In this document: piece by piece, positions 1-12,200 of the stretch
Position numbering within the stretch: position 1 is the first letter of the stretch
Layout of the letters: every line of letters starts with the position of its first letter
DNA from: Climacteris rufus
Taxonomy: Eukaryota; Chordata; Aves; Passeriformes; Climacteridae
Length of the DNA: 64,000 bases
NCBI GenBank assembly: GCA_013398175.1
Contig: VZRZ01002012.1
Span: 460,125 to 524,124 of the forward strand
Direction: 5' to 3'
Made by a program: the position numbers and the translations under genes
The notes under the pieces: model-generated
Databases searched by the model: none
Told to the model about the DNA's origin: nothing
What the model saw: the letters and a program-made list of their open reading frames with translations, nothing else

Positions 1-1733
1 GAGTAAAGATAATGTAAGATACTCACAGAAACGTCAGGAAAGCCACCACAAGAAGTACAGAAATTAATTTTCTGTATGCATTAGTGTTGCATGATGTTTT
101 CTCAACTCTGCTTGAAACAAAGGAATTCCTCATAAAAGTAAAGGTTTCCCTTTTGTTTCAGATGTGGATGGTCAGCACAGCTATCTTCTTTTTGTTTTTG
201 TTCCTGACTAGGCAGCTGGCCAGTTTGACATAAATCAAGAACCATATTTTAGAGGTGGCTACTTATCTTTGTGCATGCATCCCATCTGTTGCATAGACCA
301 GACTAGGTTACTGGCTGCTGTTGAAGGAGGTGGCTCCTTGCTTACTGACTGCTACAATCTCTATTTCACTAGATGTAGTAATGGAAAAAAAAAAAGAAAA
401 ATAAAAAGGATTTAAACATAGAGAAAGAATTATTGAAGGCTTGCATTTGTAATGATTACTGCTGCTTTTATAGCTGTGTAATAAATTGTCACTATGTTCT
501 ACAATAAAGTTTAATGGGCAGCTGAAATGCCACTGGAAATTTTGATATTATTCCATTTAGGAATAAATCTGGCTATTCATGATGCGCAAGATCTGAATGT
601 CTAATTTATTTTCTTGGAGTTACTATTACGAGTAACCTGTAAATAAAAATACTTTTTTCTTCCTTAAGGGCTCATGTCTATCTCTTATTTATCCTGCATC
701 ACCTAAACTTCTATTTCTGCCATCATAATTTCCACAACTAAGTACAACATGCAAGGGACTGAGACTTTGGGACAGCTCTTTGGCCAATACAAAATGGTCT
801 GTTGGCTCCACTCACTGCATTGCATCTATTAATTGGCAGAAGGGGGATATGAATTATTCAAGTTCTTAAAAAAGCTCCTTGTGCATGCTCTGTCATTTCT
901 GTGCTCCACTCAGAAGTGGCACATCCCCAAACTGGCTGCATCATACTTTTTCCCCACACTGCTGCCCTTGCCCCAGGCCTCACTCCAGAGGGTGGGAGCA
1001 CAGACACAACAGTGACACACTGATACTGCACAGAGCGAGAGGCACAGCACTACTGGATGTGCCTCCCAAAACCCACAGCAACAGGCACCAGGAGAAGATG
1101 AGGCCTTGTGTTTCTGCTGCTCTGTTGAGTGCCGTTGTGGGTTTCCCAAGGGAATTGACAAGAGAAGGAGGCAGACCTGAACTGGGGTGGGCGGAAATGG
1201 AGTCTGCTGCGTCCAGTAGATAAACAAATACAACCCTGGGTAGAGTAAGGCAAGTACCTCTGATCCACTCTGTGCCTAAGAGAAAATTGAGGTACACTGC
1301 TAGGGATGGCAAAATGCTACAAAAAGTCCATGAGAGGCTCTGAGAGGCAGGACAATGTTCATTTAACCAGAAAACAAGTTCTAGTGAAGCAAGTAAACCA
1401 GAAGATCATATAGGTGTATAAGGGAAATCTTTGCATACTGCACTATTATTTCTGCTCTGTACATTTCAGACACACTGAAGCCGATTCTCCTGTTTTTATT
1501 TAAATAGATAAATGAAAATATTTAAAACACACACATCTAATCACCCTACCACTGTTGCAACATGCATGTCAAGAAATACTTTTAACTCACTGTTACAGAT
1601 GTTTGTATTTACATGATATTAACATGATTTACGTGATTTAATTCAGATGAAAACACATTCTGGTCCCTCATTTATTTGATTATTTGCAGAGCAAGGAATT
1701 GGTTGGTGTAGGCAAGTGTGAGAGGAGCTAGAC

Positions 1734-2070
1734 TCAGTTGCTGTGCTCTGGAGGCTTCAGGGAAGCTGGAGAGAGACTCTTGATCGGGAATTTTAGTGAT
1801 AGGACAAGGAGTAAAGGCCACAAACTGAAATAGGGAAAATTTAGGTTAGATATGAGGAAGAAATTCTTTGCTGTGGGGGTGGTTAGACATTGAGACAGGT
1901 TGCCCAGGGAGGTTGTGGGTGTCCTAACACTGGCAGTGTTCAAAAGGTTGGATAAGACCTCAAACAACCTTGTCTAGTGGGAGGTATCCCCACCCATGGC
2001 AGTGGGGTGGGGACTGGGTGATCTTTAAGGTCCATTTCAACCCCTTAACATTCTATGATTCTGTGATTCC
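1734..2070 (+). mobile_element. CR1 LINE 3' fragment
   Basis: This is the 3' untranslated end of a CR1 non-LTR retrotransposon. Diagnostic segments in order are GTGATAGGACAAGGAG, AGGTTAGATATGAGGAAG, GGTTGCCCAGGGAGGTTGTG, TGATCTTTAAGGTCC and the tail ATTCTATGATTCTGTGATTCC. The copy is 5'-truncated and diverged, as usual for old avian CR1. It lies antisense to DLGAP1. Confidence 0.93.
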
Positions 2071-3299
2071 CTATCAAAGGGTTCAAAATGCAGTGTTCGC
2101 AGTTAACAGTGAAATAACTTTGAATATATTCCTGTAAGCGTTCCTGTGCCTTGAAAATGTCTTTCAAATGACAAAGAGAAGATAGACAACAGGGATTTAC
2201 AAGAACAGGCAATTTTAGTTTCAAATATTTCCTTTCAATTTAGGAATGAACGATGCACTCTGTCATATATGTATTCTTTATGAAAAGCACTTTCATTTAT
2301 TACACTTCATTTCTGAATGAAAAAAGGGAAAGCCAAGACTGACTATGGCTGCTTTTCTTTCCCTTTGGGCCAGACACAATATAGAAAACAAAATGTCCTA
2401 AGACTGTATTGTCTTGTGCAAGTTCCTCAGTCAGAATCACAGTACAAGGTGCAGTGTTGTGCCAGATGGGTACTGTGCTCTTCCAACAGAAAATGACAAA
2501 GCAATGTAAAGTCCAGAAACACATCCTGAGTGCTTCTGTAAGCCAGCAGAGGAGTGTGCTAATATTTGCCTTCAAACAAAGAGGAAGCCCCCCAAAATAC
2601 ACCACATGGAACCCCAAAGCCAAGAAAAAATAAACCTCAAAGCCACCACTACTGTTAAGTATCCCAGTTCTCAGTTTTGCAGCACACAATGAACAGCTTA
2701 GTTCCATGGGGATTAATTATCCTTGGCTGAATATCCCACCTCTGGCATGGTTGGTGGGCACGTTCCAACATACATTTCTGTGCTTAATTTCATTTGCATT
2801 TTAGTGTTGCTAGAAGGTACAATAATCCAGCACAGTCCGACACAGGAGAAACACTGAAGGACATCAGGGAGGAACGTGTAGAGAACAATTTATTGATGTG
2901 CATGTGTCTGATACTGGTCATGACACAAGTCAGCCAGGCTGGGGTATTTGACTGTGTTGGCACCTATGTTCTGCTGCTTTTTGGTGCAGTGAACACAGAG
3001 TTGTCATGCTACTGACGGAGATGAGGGCAGCACATAAACAGTTTAGAGCATTTGTCCTCCCTCCTAGGGATTTTTCTGGATTTGAAGATCGTCTTTTGTG
3101 TTCTTGTTTATAAACAAGTGAACTTCCGCATGGGGATTTCCTACCTTGAAGCAAAAAAAAGACCAAATAAAACCTCCCTTTAAGTCCTGACCTTGCTAAA
3201 TGGTTAAGTGTGAGAAAGAAGAATCTAAAACTTGGAGACATCCAGAAAAAGCTCATCAGCTGAAGAGCAATTCAATGTCATCAGCACAAAAATGGCATT

Positions 3300-3437
3300 T
3301 CGGCTCTGGCCAGGATTGTTCCCATTCACACACGGGCCAGCCGGCCCCGCAGTGACGTACCTGCAGACAGCGGTCGCATTGGGCGGGCGACTTGTCAGTC
3401 AAGCCATGTCCCGCCCGTCCTCTCAGTGATTGGCTTG
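3300..3437. promoter_or_regulatory. CpG-rich promoter-like block beside an assembly gap
   Basis: Unlike its AT-rich surroundings, this block has about eleven CpG dinucleotides in 138 bp. It has GC boxes (GGGCGGG at 3381-3387; CCCGCCC at 3410-3416), two inverted CCAAT boxes (ATTGG at 3378-3382 and 3429-3433) and a CRE-like TGACGT at 3353-3358. Such a combination is typical of TATA-less CpG-island promoters. The block runs straight into Ns, as GC-rich island cores often do in short-read assemblies. It could drive a short DLGAP1 isoform (minus strand) or an antisense or intronic non-coding RNA. No transcript evidence is available from sequence. Confidence 0.5.
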
Positions 3438-3619
3438 NNNNNNNNNNNNNNNNNNNNNNNNNNNNNNNNNNNNNNNNNNNNNNNNNNNNNNNNNNNNNNN
3501 NNNNNNNNNNNNNNNNNNNNNNNNNNNNNNNNNNNNNNNNNNNNNNNNNNNNNNNNNNNNNNNNNNNNNNNNNNNNNNNNNNNNNNNNNNNNNNNNNNNN
3601 NNNNNNNNNNNNNNNNNNN
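3438..3619. other. Assembly gap (182 Ns)
   Basis: Unresolved bases. Open frames that appear to cross it are artefacts. It probably hides the core of the CpG-rich block to its left. Confidence 0.99.
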
Positions 3620-6600
3620 TGGGCTTTGTGCAGCATTTTAAACCCACTTGCTTCTTGCAGCTGGATGTTTTTTACTTTCTCTCTCACGGTTCTTTTCTGT
3701 AAACATGGCTATGTTATTGTAACTGTATCTTATCATTCACATTCCTTTCTCATGGACACAGAACTTTGATGGACATTTCCTTTGACCACTGTAGTTGAGG
3801 GAGGAAGAGCTGATTTCCTCCAATGAATAGTGATTTCCAAATGGATATAAAAAATAAAGAAGGCAGGTCTGTCGCCCTTCCTTCCTTCTCTTTGATCCTG
3901 GACACAGGTGTCTCTGGCTCTTCCTTTTGTGTCGCTGCTGTGACAACCTAGCCGTGGCAGTATGGCATATTTGTCTCTGTCTGATCTTTCAGATTCTCAC
4001 AGGGCTACAGAGGAAAACACTTATAATAAAATAAACAACCCAGCAGTCCCCACAGTTTGGTGTCACGCATCTCTAACATGTCTGTCTCCAGCTGTTGTGT
4101 AGTTTTTGAGCGAGCACACGGTGTCCTGCCAAAGAGCTCATGTTTGTATGATTGAGGGCAGCAGGAACTGCATCAACATTTTTATGGCAGCAAATGTTTC
4201 TAAAAATCCCAGTCCTTTTAAAAACCCTCCATGTCTCACCACTGCCAGATTCAGAATCAGCCATGAGACCACTTTGTGATTTTGTTGCAAACCTGCTTTC
4301 CTCTCAAAGGACGCAGAAGCTTTGGGTTGTTTTTTTTCTTTTTTCTCTTTTTGGGACTTGTAGGTATTGAGGTTGTATGAATTTGTCTCAACAGAAACCT
4401 TTAGTTATTAAAATATTAGCAAACAAAGATGACAACTGCATAAAAATTCACATATACATTAAAACAAATCTTCCCTTTTATCTCAAAGATCCTCTCAGAT
4501 GCTTTGTACAATCAAAAAACCCACTGGCTAATGTATTTAAGGAAATTTCGCTTGTCTTTGACATGCTGTATTTTCTCCTTGCTTTCTAGACATGGTGAAA
4601 GAATAGTGCACAGCAAGAAAGTGGCACATATGCAATTGAGTTGGCAAGAAAAGCAGATGGAAGATGATGCAGACAGACATTATACAGTTCTCTTTAATCA
4701 GAAATCTGGTCTACATGCTGGTTCTGATTCCCATGTGCGGGTGTATATGTAGGAACAGTTGTGAGCACTCTTCTTTTCCACCCTGGAGAGTGAAAAGAGA
4801 TGCTGAAAGGTAGAAACAGTTCAACCCAGATGAACCAGCTCAACCCAGTGATGTCAGGGTAAGCTGCTTCTGTGTAAAACCACACATTTTTTGTTTACAC
4901 TAGAAAGCAAATCCACCCTGTCTTGTCACACAAAGCAAGGTAAGATATAAAATTTTTGAGAGCAGACAGCTTGAGAAGAATAATTCTGCTCTCAGAAGAA
5001 GACCCTTTGAGGAAAGCTGTGGGCCTTAATGTCCCCCTATTGCCAGTCTTACTGAGTACATGTTCAAAGGGGTTTTAGGAGGTCCTTGCTGGAGGAAAAG
5101 TTGTGTGAGCCTAGACCAAGCTCTTGCCTTTTTCAGCACAACTCTCTTTTGGGTTGGCACTAATGATTGTGGGAACCAGTGTTGCTCAGTACAGAGAAAT
5201 ATATTTACCCAAGCTGGAAAAGCTCTTGCTGTGCATCAGATAAATGGCACTGAAAATGTACACTGCCTGATGGTCTGAGCAGGTCAGCCATTCCCACATC
5301 CTTGTCTAGAGCCGTTTGGACCCTGGCTGCCTTCCCTATTAAAGTCCTCCACCAAAGAGTTTGATGAACTCTTTCTTTGCCAGCACAAAAGCCATACCCT
5401 CCTTCCTCCAGAAGCCACTCCTTCAGCTCTCCTCATCGAGGCCAGGCTCATCCACCTGACTGCACATCACTTTCCATTCTTGGTTACTTCACTGCCACCT
5501 CTCCTCACTAGTGAGACTCAAAAGTCATCTGCAGTCTGCTCAGATGAAATCCTTATTTTAATAATTCAAGCATTCCCCTTGTCCTGTCACATGCCCCAGT
5601 AAAATGTTCCTCTCCAGCTCTCTTGTATGTCCCCCTTAGATACCGGAAAGCTCCTCTAAGATATTCACTGTTGCAATCCTTGTAAAATCACAGTCTCCAC
5701 AAGCTTGAACCTCACCTTAATTTTCAGGTCTTCCCCATTCATACATTAAAAGTTTGATTAATTCTGCCAATGGGAACACCAAAGAATTACAGCTCTCTGC
5801 CAAACCCCAAGAGGAAAGCAGTTACTTTTCAGGAATGTCACCTGGCTGCATGCTGAGCTGGCAGCACAACCAGCTCTGCCTGCTTAGCACCATGATTTAT
5901 GCAGGAGCTCTGGCTTGCTCTTGGGAGTGGGAGGATAGCACTCCAGCTCACTAAAATGCATCTTCTGGGCAGACTTCCCATAACTGAAAGGTCCTCCTGT
6001 GCTATTCCAAGTTACAATATTGGGCAGCATTTATCTACAAATAATGTTTCCTAGGTAAATACTAAGAAAGTATTTGCTCCGTTGAATGTCACTGCAGTAG
6101 TTATTTAAAGAACAATTTTTTTCCGAAAACTTGCAATGCATTTTCAGCTTTCAGTGTCATCAACCTCACAAGTCCTGCTGGACTTGAAACCAGGTGATGA
6201 TCATCCACACACTGCATGGCCATGAGCCTGCCAGCTCTGTCATGTATCTGCTTTTGAGTCACTGACTTCAGAAAGACATTGCCAAACATCCAGATTAGAT
6301 CCGCATAAACATCTCCCAGTGACATTAGGAAAATATCTTAGTTTTGCAAGTCAACAACATTAGTCCAAAACCTTCAAATACATAAGCAGCCACCTGCATT
6401 TTCCAAAAAATATGTTTTACATATGCAGCAATCTTCCACTTCCTATTCAGTATTCTGCCACTTCAAAACTTTTCGTTACCTATGAAAGGGGGAAAAAAAA
6501 AAAGCAAAAGCAGCAAATTCAACACCATCTGTACAGATGTGCAACACAAGCCAAACTACTGGAGAAACTGAAAAGCAAGCACATTTTAAAGCAATGAGGA

Positions 6601-9225
6601 GTGTAGGCTAGTAACTCTGCCAGGGAGAAGGGAAAAATCCTAAATCCAACAAATTTAAGGGGCTGAGCTCACTTCTTACATGTCTGGGTAACAGCCCTAC
6701 CTCCAAATAAATGTTTGAGACAGCAAGATTCCAGACAAGGCAAAGCATGCTACCTAACAAAGGCTGTGGGCATCTCACCCGTTGTGGGCATGCATTATTT
6801 CTTGATAAGACTTGCACATTGTTGATCTGCAGAGTAATATGTGCTAGTGGTGACCATAGATCTTCTCCCCTCTCTTCACCTGTGCACATCACAGGTGCTG
6901 TCTTACTAAGTGGCTACTTCACCATCCTCTATTTTAGCTGGCCTGTATTTGAAGAACACTAAGCAGTTTAAAATGCCTGAAGAGAAGCCTGCTTTTTCTT
7001 CTTTTACAAACAAGTACTCACTTACTGCATTTTGTTTTTCCGCAGACACCTGGAAGATGGTGACTTGAAATAAGATCCAGCTAATCCTGAGGCACAGGAG
7101 TTGGGGGGTGGGGGTGTGATAAGACAGAGCAATGAGCTCCTGGATAACTCTACAGCCAGTTTCACAAGGTGTGTCTGGGTAAGTACAGCTTGGAACTCAG
7201 ATATGACTTGCAGCTGTCTCTTCCTGATAAAAAACCAAATATTTTTGGGGGAATTGACTAAGATAAAACCCTGCAATGAAACAGTAACTTTTATTCTGTA
7301 TTTTTTTCAAAGTAATGTCTGGATTGCAAGTAATATAAAAAAAATAATAGTGTGCAGAGTTTCTGGCAAATTCTTTACTGATAATCTGGGCAGCAGTCTG
7401 TTGCTCTGGGGGATTTCCCCCTTTCCTCACTGATCTTACACAGCAAAAGTGATACCCCAGGAGCAGTGAGAATTTCTCTCCGTGTAACTTTACCAGAGCT
7501 ATTTCTCAGAGAAAAAGGACAGCTATGACTTTCCCTTCAGATGCTTTTACATCAAAAGAAATCCCTCAAAACAAGCCCAATTAATTCTAAAACCCCAGTT
7601 GTCCATGTATATTCTCTCTTTCCATTACAAAGTCTTTTCAGCTTTGCTCTGCAGTAATTACAAAAAGATCTTTCTGCTGTACTGAGATACAACATGAGGT
7701 GATAGTCTACTAGTTCAGGTATATGTATAGTGGTCTGGGCAAGTTATTTTGTCAATACTCTTATAAACAGGGCCAAAACATTAAATATCTCAAGGTGGAA
7801 GTCTGTAGTTGATTTCCATTACAAAAAATTTCAGATAAATAGAAGTTTGTTGAAAAGATGTGAAATTATGCTTAACACACATTTGTAGATTTTCCCCCCC
7901 TCCTTATAAAAAACCCCAACATATGCCTTCTGTGTTACAGGCTGTTGTTGAGCCAAACTTGTACAGGAAAAATCCTGATAAAGTAGGACTAAGTTTATTT
8001 TTGAGTATGAGAGAGCCAAGAAAATTAATGTCTTAAGAAACCTGCATAGCAGTGCAAAATCCTGCTTGGGACTGAAAGGGATATTTTTCATTTTTTGTAA
8101 TTCTTTTAAATTGATATTTTTTTAATCCCATGAAACAGAAATACCCTGAAACATTTATTTGAGTCTGTGAATAAAGGAATGGACAACGAGCCATCATGTC
8201 ATTCATCACATTGTCAGTGTCAAGTACAGTGATTCAGACAGAGGCAATGAGAATGTAAAAAATACTTCCAAAGAGTGGATGATCTTTGGCATTGAGAAAC
8301 TTCAAAAGGGCTGTGTAGCTCATTTTAAGGCAAGAAAGGGTCAACTCCTGAGAAAGTCAGGTAGCTTCTTGACCTACAAAAGTAGGCATACTGAATTATT
8401 TCCAAATATTTATGAATTCAATTTCTATAAGTGGAATGAAAATATGTAGTTTACTGAAATGGTAAACTGCTCTTTTCCAATGAAAAATTAAAGCTAGAAA
8501 AGATAAAAAGGATCCAGCAATGTTGGATGAAAAAGATAAAAGAAGTGCAAATGTCTGTGTTTGCACTGAAGGGGATAAAGTTGGCTCCTTTCAGATGACT
8601 GATTAATAGTGTACTCTCTATTCCATATAAATCACAAAACAACCAAAAACTTATTTGGTGAATGAGTTAAGAAAACACCCCCTCTCCTTTTCAGAGCATA
8701 ATGGGAGGATATGTGGTAAAGCTCAAGATCGCCATTGGTCCTGCTCAGAAGATGAAAATACTTGGATATCCATGCTTTTGATTAAAACACCATAACAGAA
8801 AAAAACCAACAACCCAGCCCCCTCAAACCCTCCACATTTTCTAGATAAATACCTTCTACCTGACATTTAAAACCACAGGCTATTTGACTGTGGTTCATGG
8901 GTCCAGATTTCAGTGTTGACTGAAATTTGCTGTGTGACCTGCAGGAGAAGCCACATAAACTCTCAGTCTCAGAAAACAGATCTGTTAATACTTCCCTACA
9001 GCACCTCTGTGGCTGTAGGTGGCTTTTGTGATGTTGAACTAAAGTCAGTAAACATAACTGAGCTTCTTTGATGGAAATTAGTAACAGCGACATATTTTTA
9101 TTGCATTACTGGAGGCTAACGTCACAGAACAACTGAAATTATAAACTTCACCCCACAGACTGATATTGTATGTAAAGTAAAATACCTGGTTAATAAAATA
9201 GTAAAGAATACTTCATGTGATGGGC

Positions 9226-9252
9226 AAAATATGCTTAGAAGAAGCATATTTT
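9226..9252. repeat. Perfect 11-bp hairpin
   Basis: AAAATATGCTT-AGAAG-AAGCATATTTT. A perfect inverted repeat with a 5-nt loop in otherwise unremarkable intron sequence. Confidence 0.85.
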
Positions 9253-12200
9253 CTGATTACAACCATTATTGCTTATGGATGGTGATTGATATGGATGTGA
9301 TACCATCATCTCAAGTCAATGGTTTTCTTAGGTAAGACAGATGCTTGAAAAGATCTCCAGCCTAATAAAACTTCAGTGACCTATGGAGAAGTTTAATGCC
9401 TAAAATGTCAATTTTAAGAAAACTGTAATTAAACCTGTATTATTTTCTAAAGCCTCACCACTCTTATGAGGTGGCCTGCAATTTTGCCCTGGAGTTACAT
9501 AATTTATTTGTGTTGTATGAGTAAGAACCCTCTTCTTCAAATGAGCTCTTCCTTAAAAGGCTATTGTACTTACAGCAGATATTTTTACTGCTCTGTGACC
9601 TTAATTAGGGAAACAACAATATTATGATAACATGTTAATCTGTTCCTTATTGTCATGAGGATCATCAGGGCAGAGAGCCGTGTGATGATGCTTGAACATC
9701 AGCATGTCTTTGTGTGAGGTCAGATACCACCTTGGAAGGTCTGCTCAGTGTCCTGGGTCTCTGGTTTCTCCTGTGATGTGCCAGGCAAGGGCCAATTTGT
9801 CAATCCATTGAATTCTGTCCCTCCAACAAAGCATATAGGGGGTTGAAGCTAGGCAAAATTAGGTTGAGCATTTCAAGCCTGCAACAGCTTAACATTTTTT
9901 TGAACTATCCATGAAGGGATGAGTCTGTTCTCAGTGATATGAACACACCTGAGCTGCCTACTGGTGTATGGGCATGCACTTACACATCCAAGGAGATGGA
10001 AGAAGCACTAGTCTCCTGCTCACTGTCCAATCACAGTTCCCTGTGTTGCACCATGACTAGACAAAGTGAGCTGCTTCAAATTCATCACATTTTCAGTTTA
10101 CTATACATCAAAGATCAGCTGTGATATATTGCTATATGGAACCACAGAAATGCAATAGAACTGGGTCAACCTTCTTTTCCTGACTGCTACTGGGAATCAT
10201 ATAATATAAAGTACAGAAGGGGCTGGGAAAGCTCGAGAACACTGTAGAGAGGTGACCTTGAAAAACTGCAAGTCTGGTCACATAACATAGACATGAATGT
10301 GTACACAGAGGCATCATGGATTCCCAAGCAGGTGAGGAGCTGAAAGATACTAGCCTGAAAAAAATAAGTTCCCAGTAGCTAAACTAAGGGAATAATTCCT
10401 CGAAATGTTAATAAAGAGCTCCACTTATTCTCAGTGAGCCAGCCAGCCACTAGAGGGAGGATTGATCTAGTGCTGCCAATGATTGCTATTTATTATGCTT
10501 CCGCAATTCATTGCGTTTTTCTTAAAGCTCATCTCATGAGGCTTGCAAAACCTTTCCAGATAAAGGGAAAAAATCTCAAGCTTTCACAGTTGGTGAAGAA
10601 AGCACACAAACACAGAGTTCAAGGGCTCAAGAAACAGAAAGCATATAAAAAGCAAATCTGCATGTCTCCTTAGAATATATTCTGATTTTTACAGCCCAGA
10701 TGAATTCTGGACCTATTTTCAATTAATTAGGACTCATAGGGCAATTTACTTTCATAGCTTTCAGCATACCATTACAAAAATTGTAGGATTGAAAGCTTTT
10801 TTAATGTGCCTTTTGTGATTCAAAGTATTTTTCTTGGAGACTACAAAGGGCAGAAAAAGGGGTTGAAAAAGGTATTTTTCTTCTTTACAGAAACCAGCAA
10901 CTTGCTAAAAATGTAACTTCCATATTCTTTAAGAATAAAGCTAGTGGAAAGTAAAAACCAAAGAAAAGCCCAACACAATAACACACACTCAGTGGCTGCA
11001 TTACTAATCTTCTGCCTTTCACTCCAGATTACTATGCTAAACATCCATTTATAGCAGGAAGGAAGCAATTTGGGTATGTGAAGCAGGTTTTTGTGTGCAG
11101 AGCTATTCACTATTCACTGATAAGAAGATATTCAGTGACAGGAAAATGCTAAGTAAAATTAAAAAGTTGTTTTTATCTGAAGAAAAGCAACTACTTAATA
11201 AGATAGGTAATTGCTAGATGTTTAGCAGGTCAAATCTTAGAGTTTTGCTAAGGTCTGTCAATGCAAAAGTCTGAGTCACATTTTTTCCCTCAACTTAGAC
11301 AAATTCTGCTTTTGTTAGCAGGCCTGGTTCCATCTTTCCAAATAGGAAAAAGCCAAGCTTAAACTCAGCAGAAAAATATTCTTCATAAAAAGACTGTGGA
11401 AAGCTCATAGATAATCTTGTACTGAGTGCACCAAGAGTTTGAGATGTAAATAGAAAACTGCTCCTCCACTAGCCCTTGTGGGTTTTACTGTCCCTGGCTC
11501 TTAGTTGGCAATTAGTTGCCACCACTGTAGAACCATTGATGCTGCAGTCTACCCTCTCCAAAGCAGAGAAATCAGGAGACAATATCAGAGACAAATCTTT
11601 CCCACAGCCTTCCAAATGGCTTTTCATTAGAAAACTCACAGGTTTTCCAGGAATAGTCATGCAGAGAGCGTACAGTGGGAACCCCCTCCACTCAACCAGA
11701 CTGTGATTTTCAGTGTGTGGCATGCTTGCTTCTGTTGCAGCACACACCATGGCACCTCAGGCTCTGAAAAGTACTAAAATATCTTTTCCTAGCTCTAAAG
11801 GCCTTCTCTATGGGGGAAAAAAACCCCCCAAAAATGGCATTTTAAGATTCCCTTCTGCTGTAGTGTGAAGAGTAACAAATACAAAGAAAATTTACAGACA
11901 AGTGAGTGGGAAGCTCTGTGTTAGCGTATGTAGGCAGGTTGTAGAGGGAAGAGGAGAAGTACGACCAGCTGAAGGTCAGCGTGCTCCCTGTGAGTATCTG
12001 AACAACCCCTAGGACATATGTTAACAGTGGGTGTGGGCTGCATGGTGATAAGAGATGGGAGGTCTGTCAAGTTGTGAGAAGATTGTACCTACGAATTGGA
12101 ACAGACACAGCAAAATGCAACATCTTAGTCTGAGGAGCAGCATGCTCCACTTGGGCTTTCACACAGCACAAGGGAGAACAAAAACATGCAGCAGGTGGAA

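Noticed and set aside
879..1312. Overlapping 107-114-codon frames on both strands
   Set aside because: Several frames are open on both strands in locally GC-richer DNA. None has recognisable domains or splice or promoter context.
3256..3769. Open frames crossing the run of Ns
   Set aside because: Ns were simply read as unknown codons; the frames have no sequence support.
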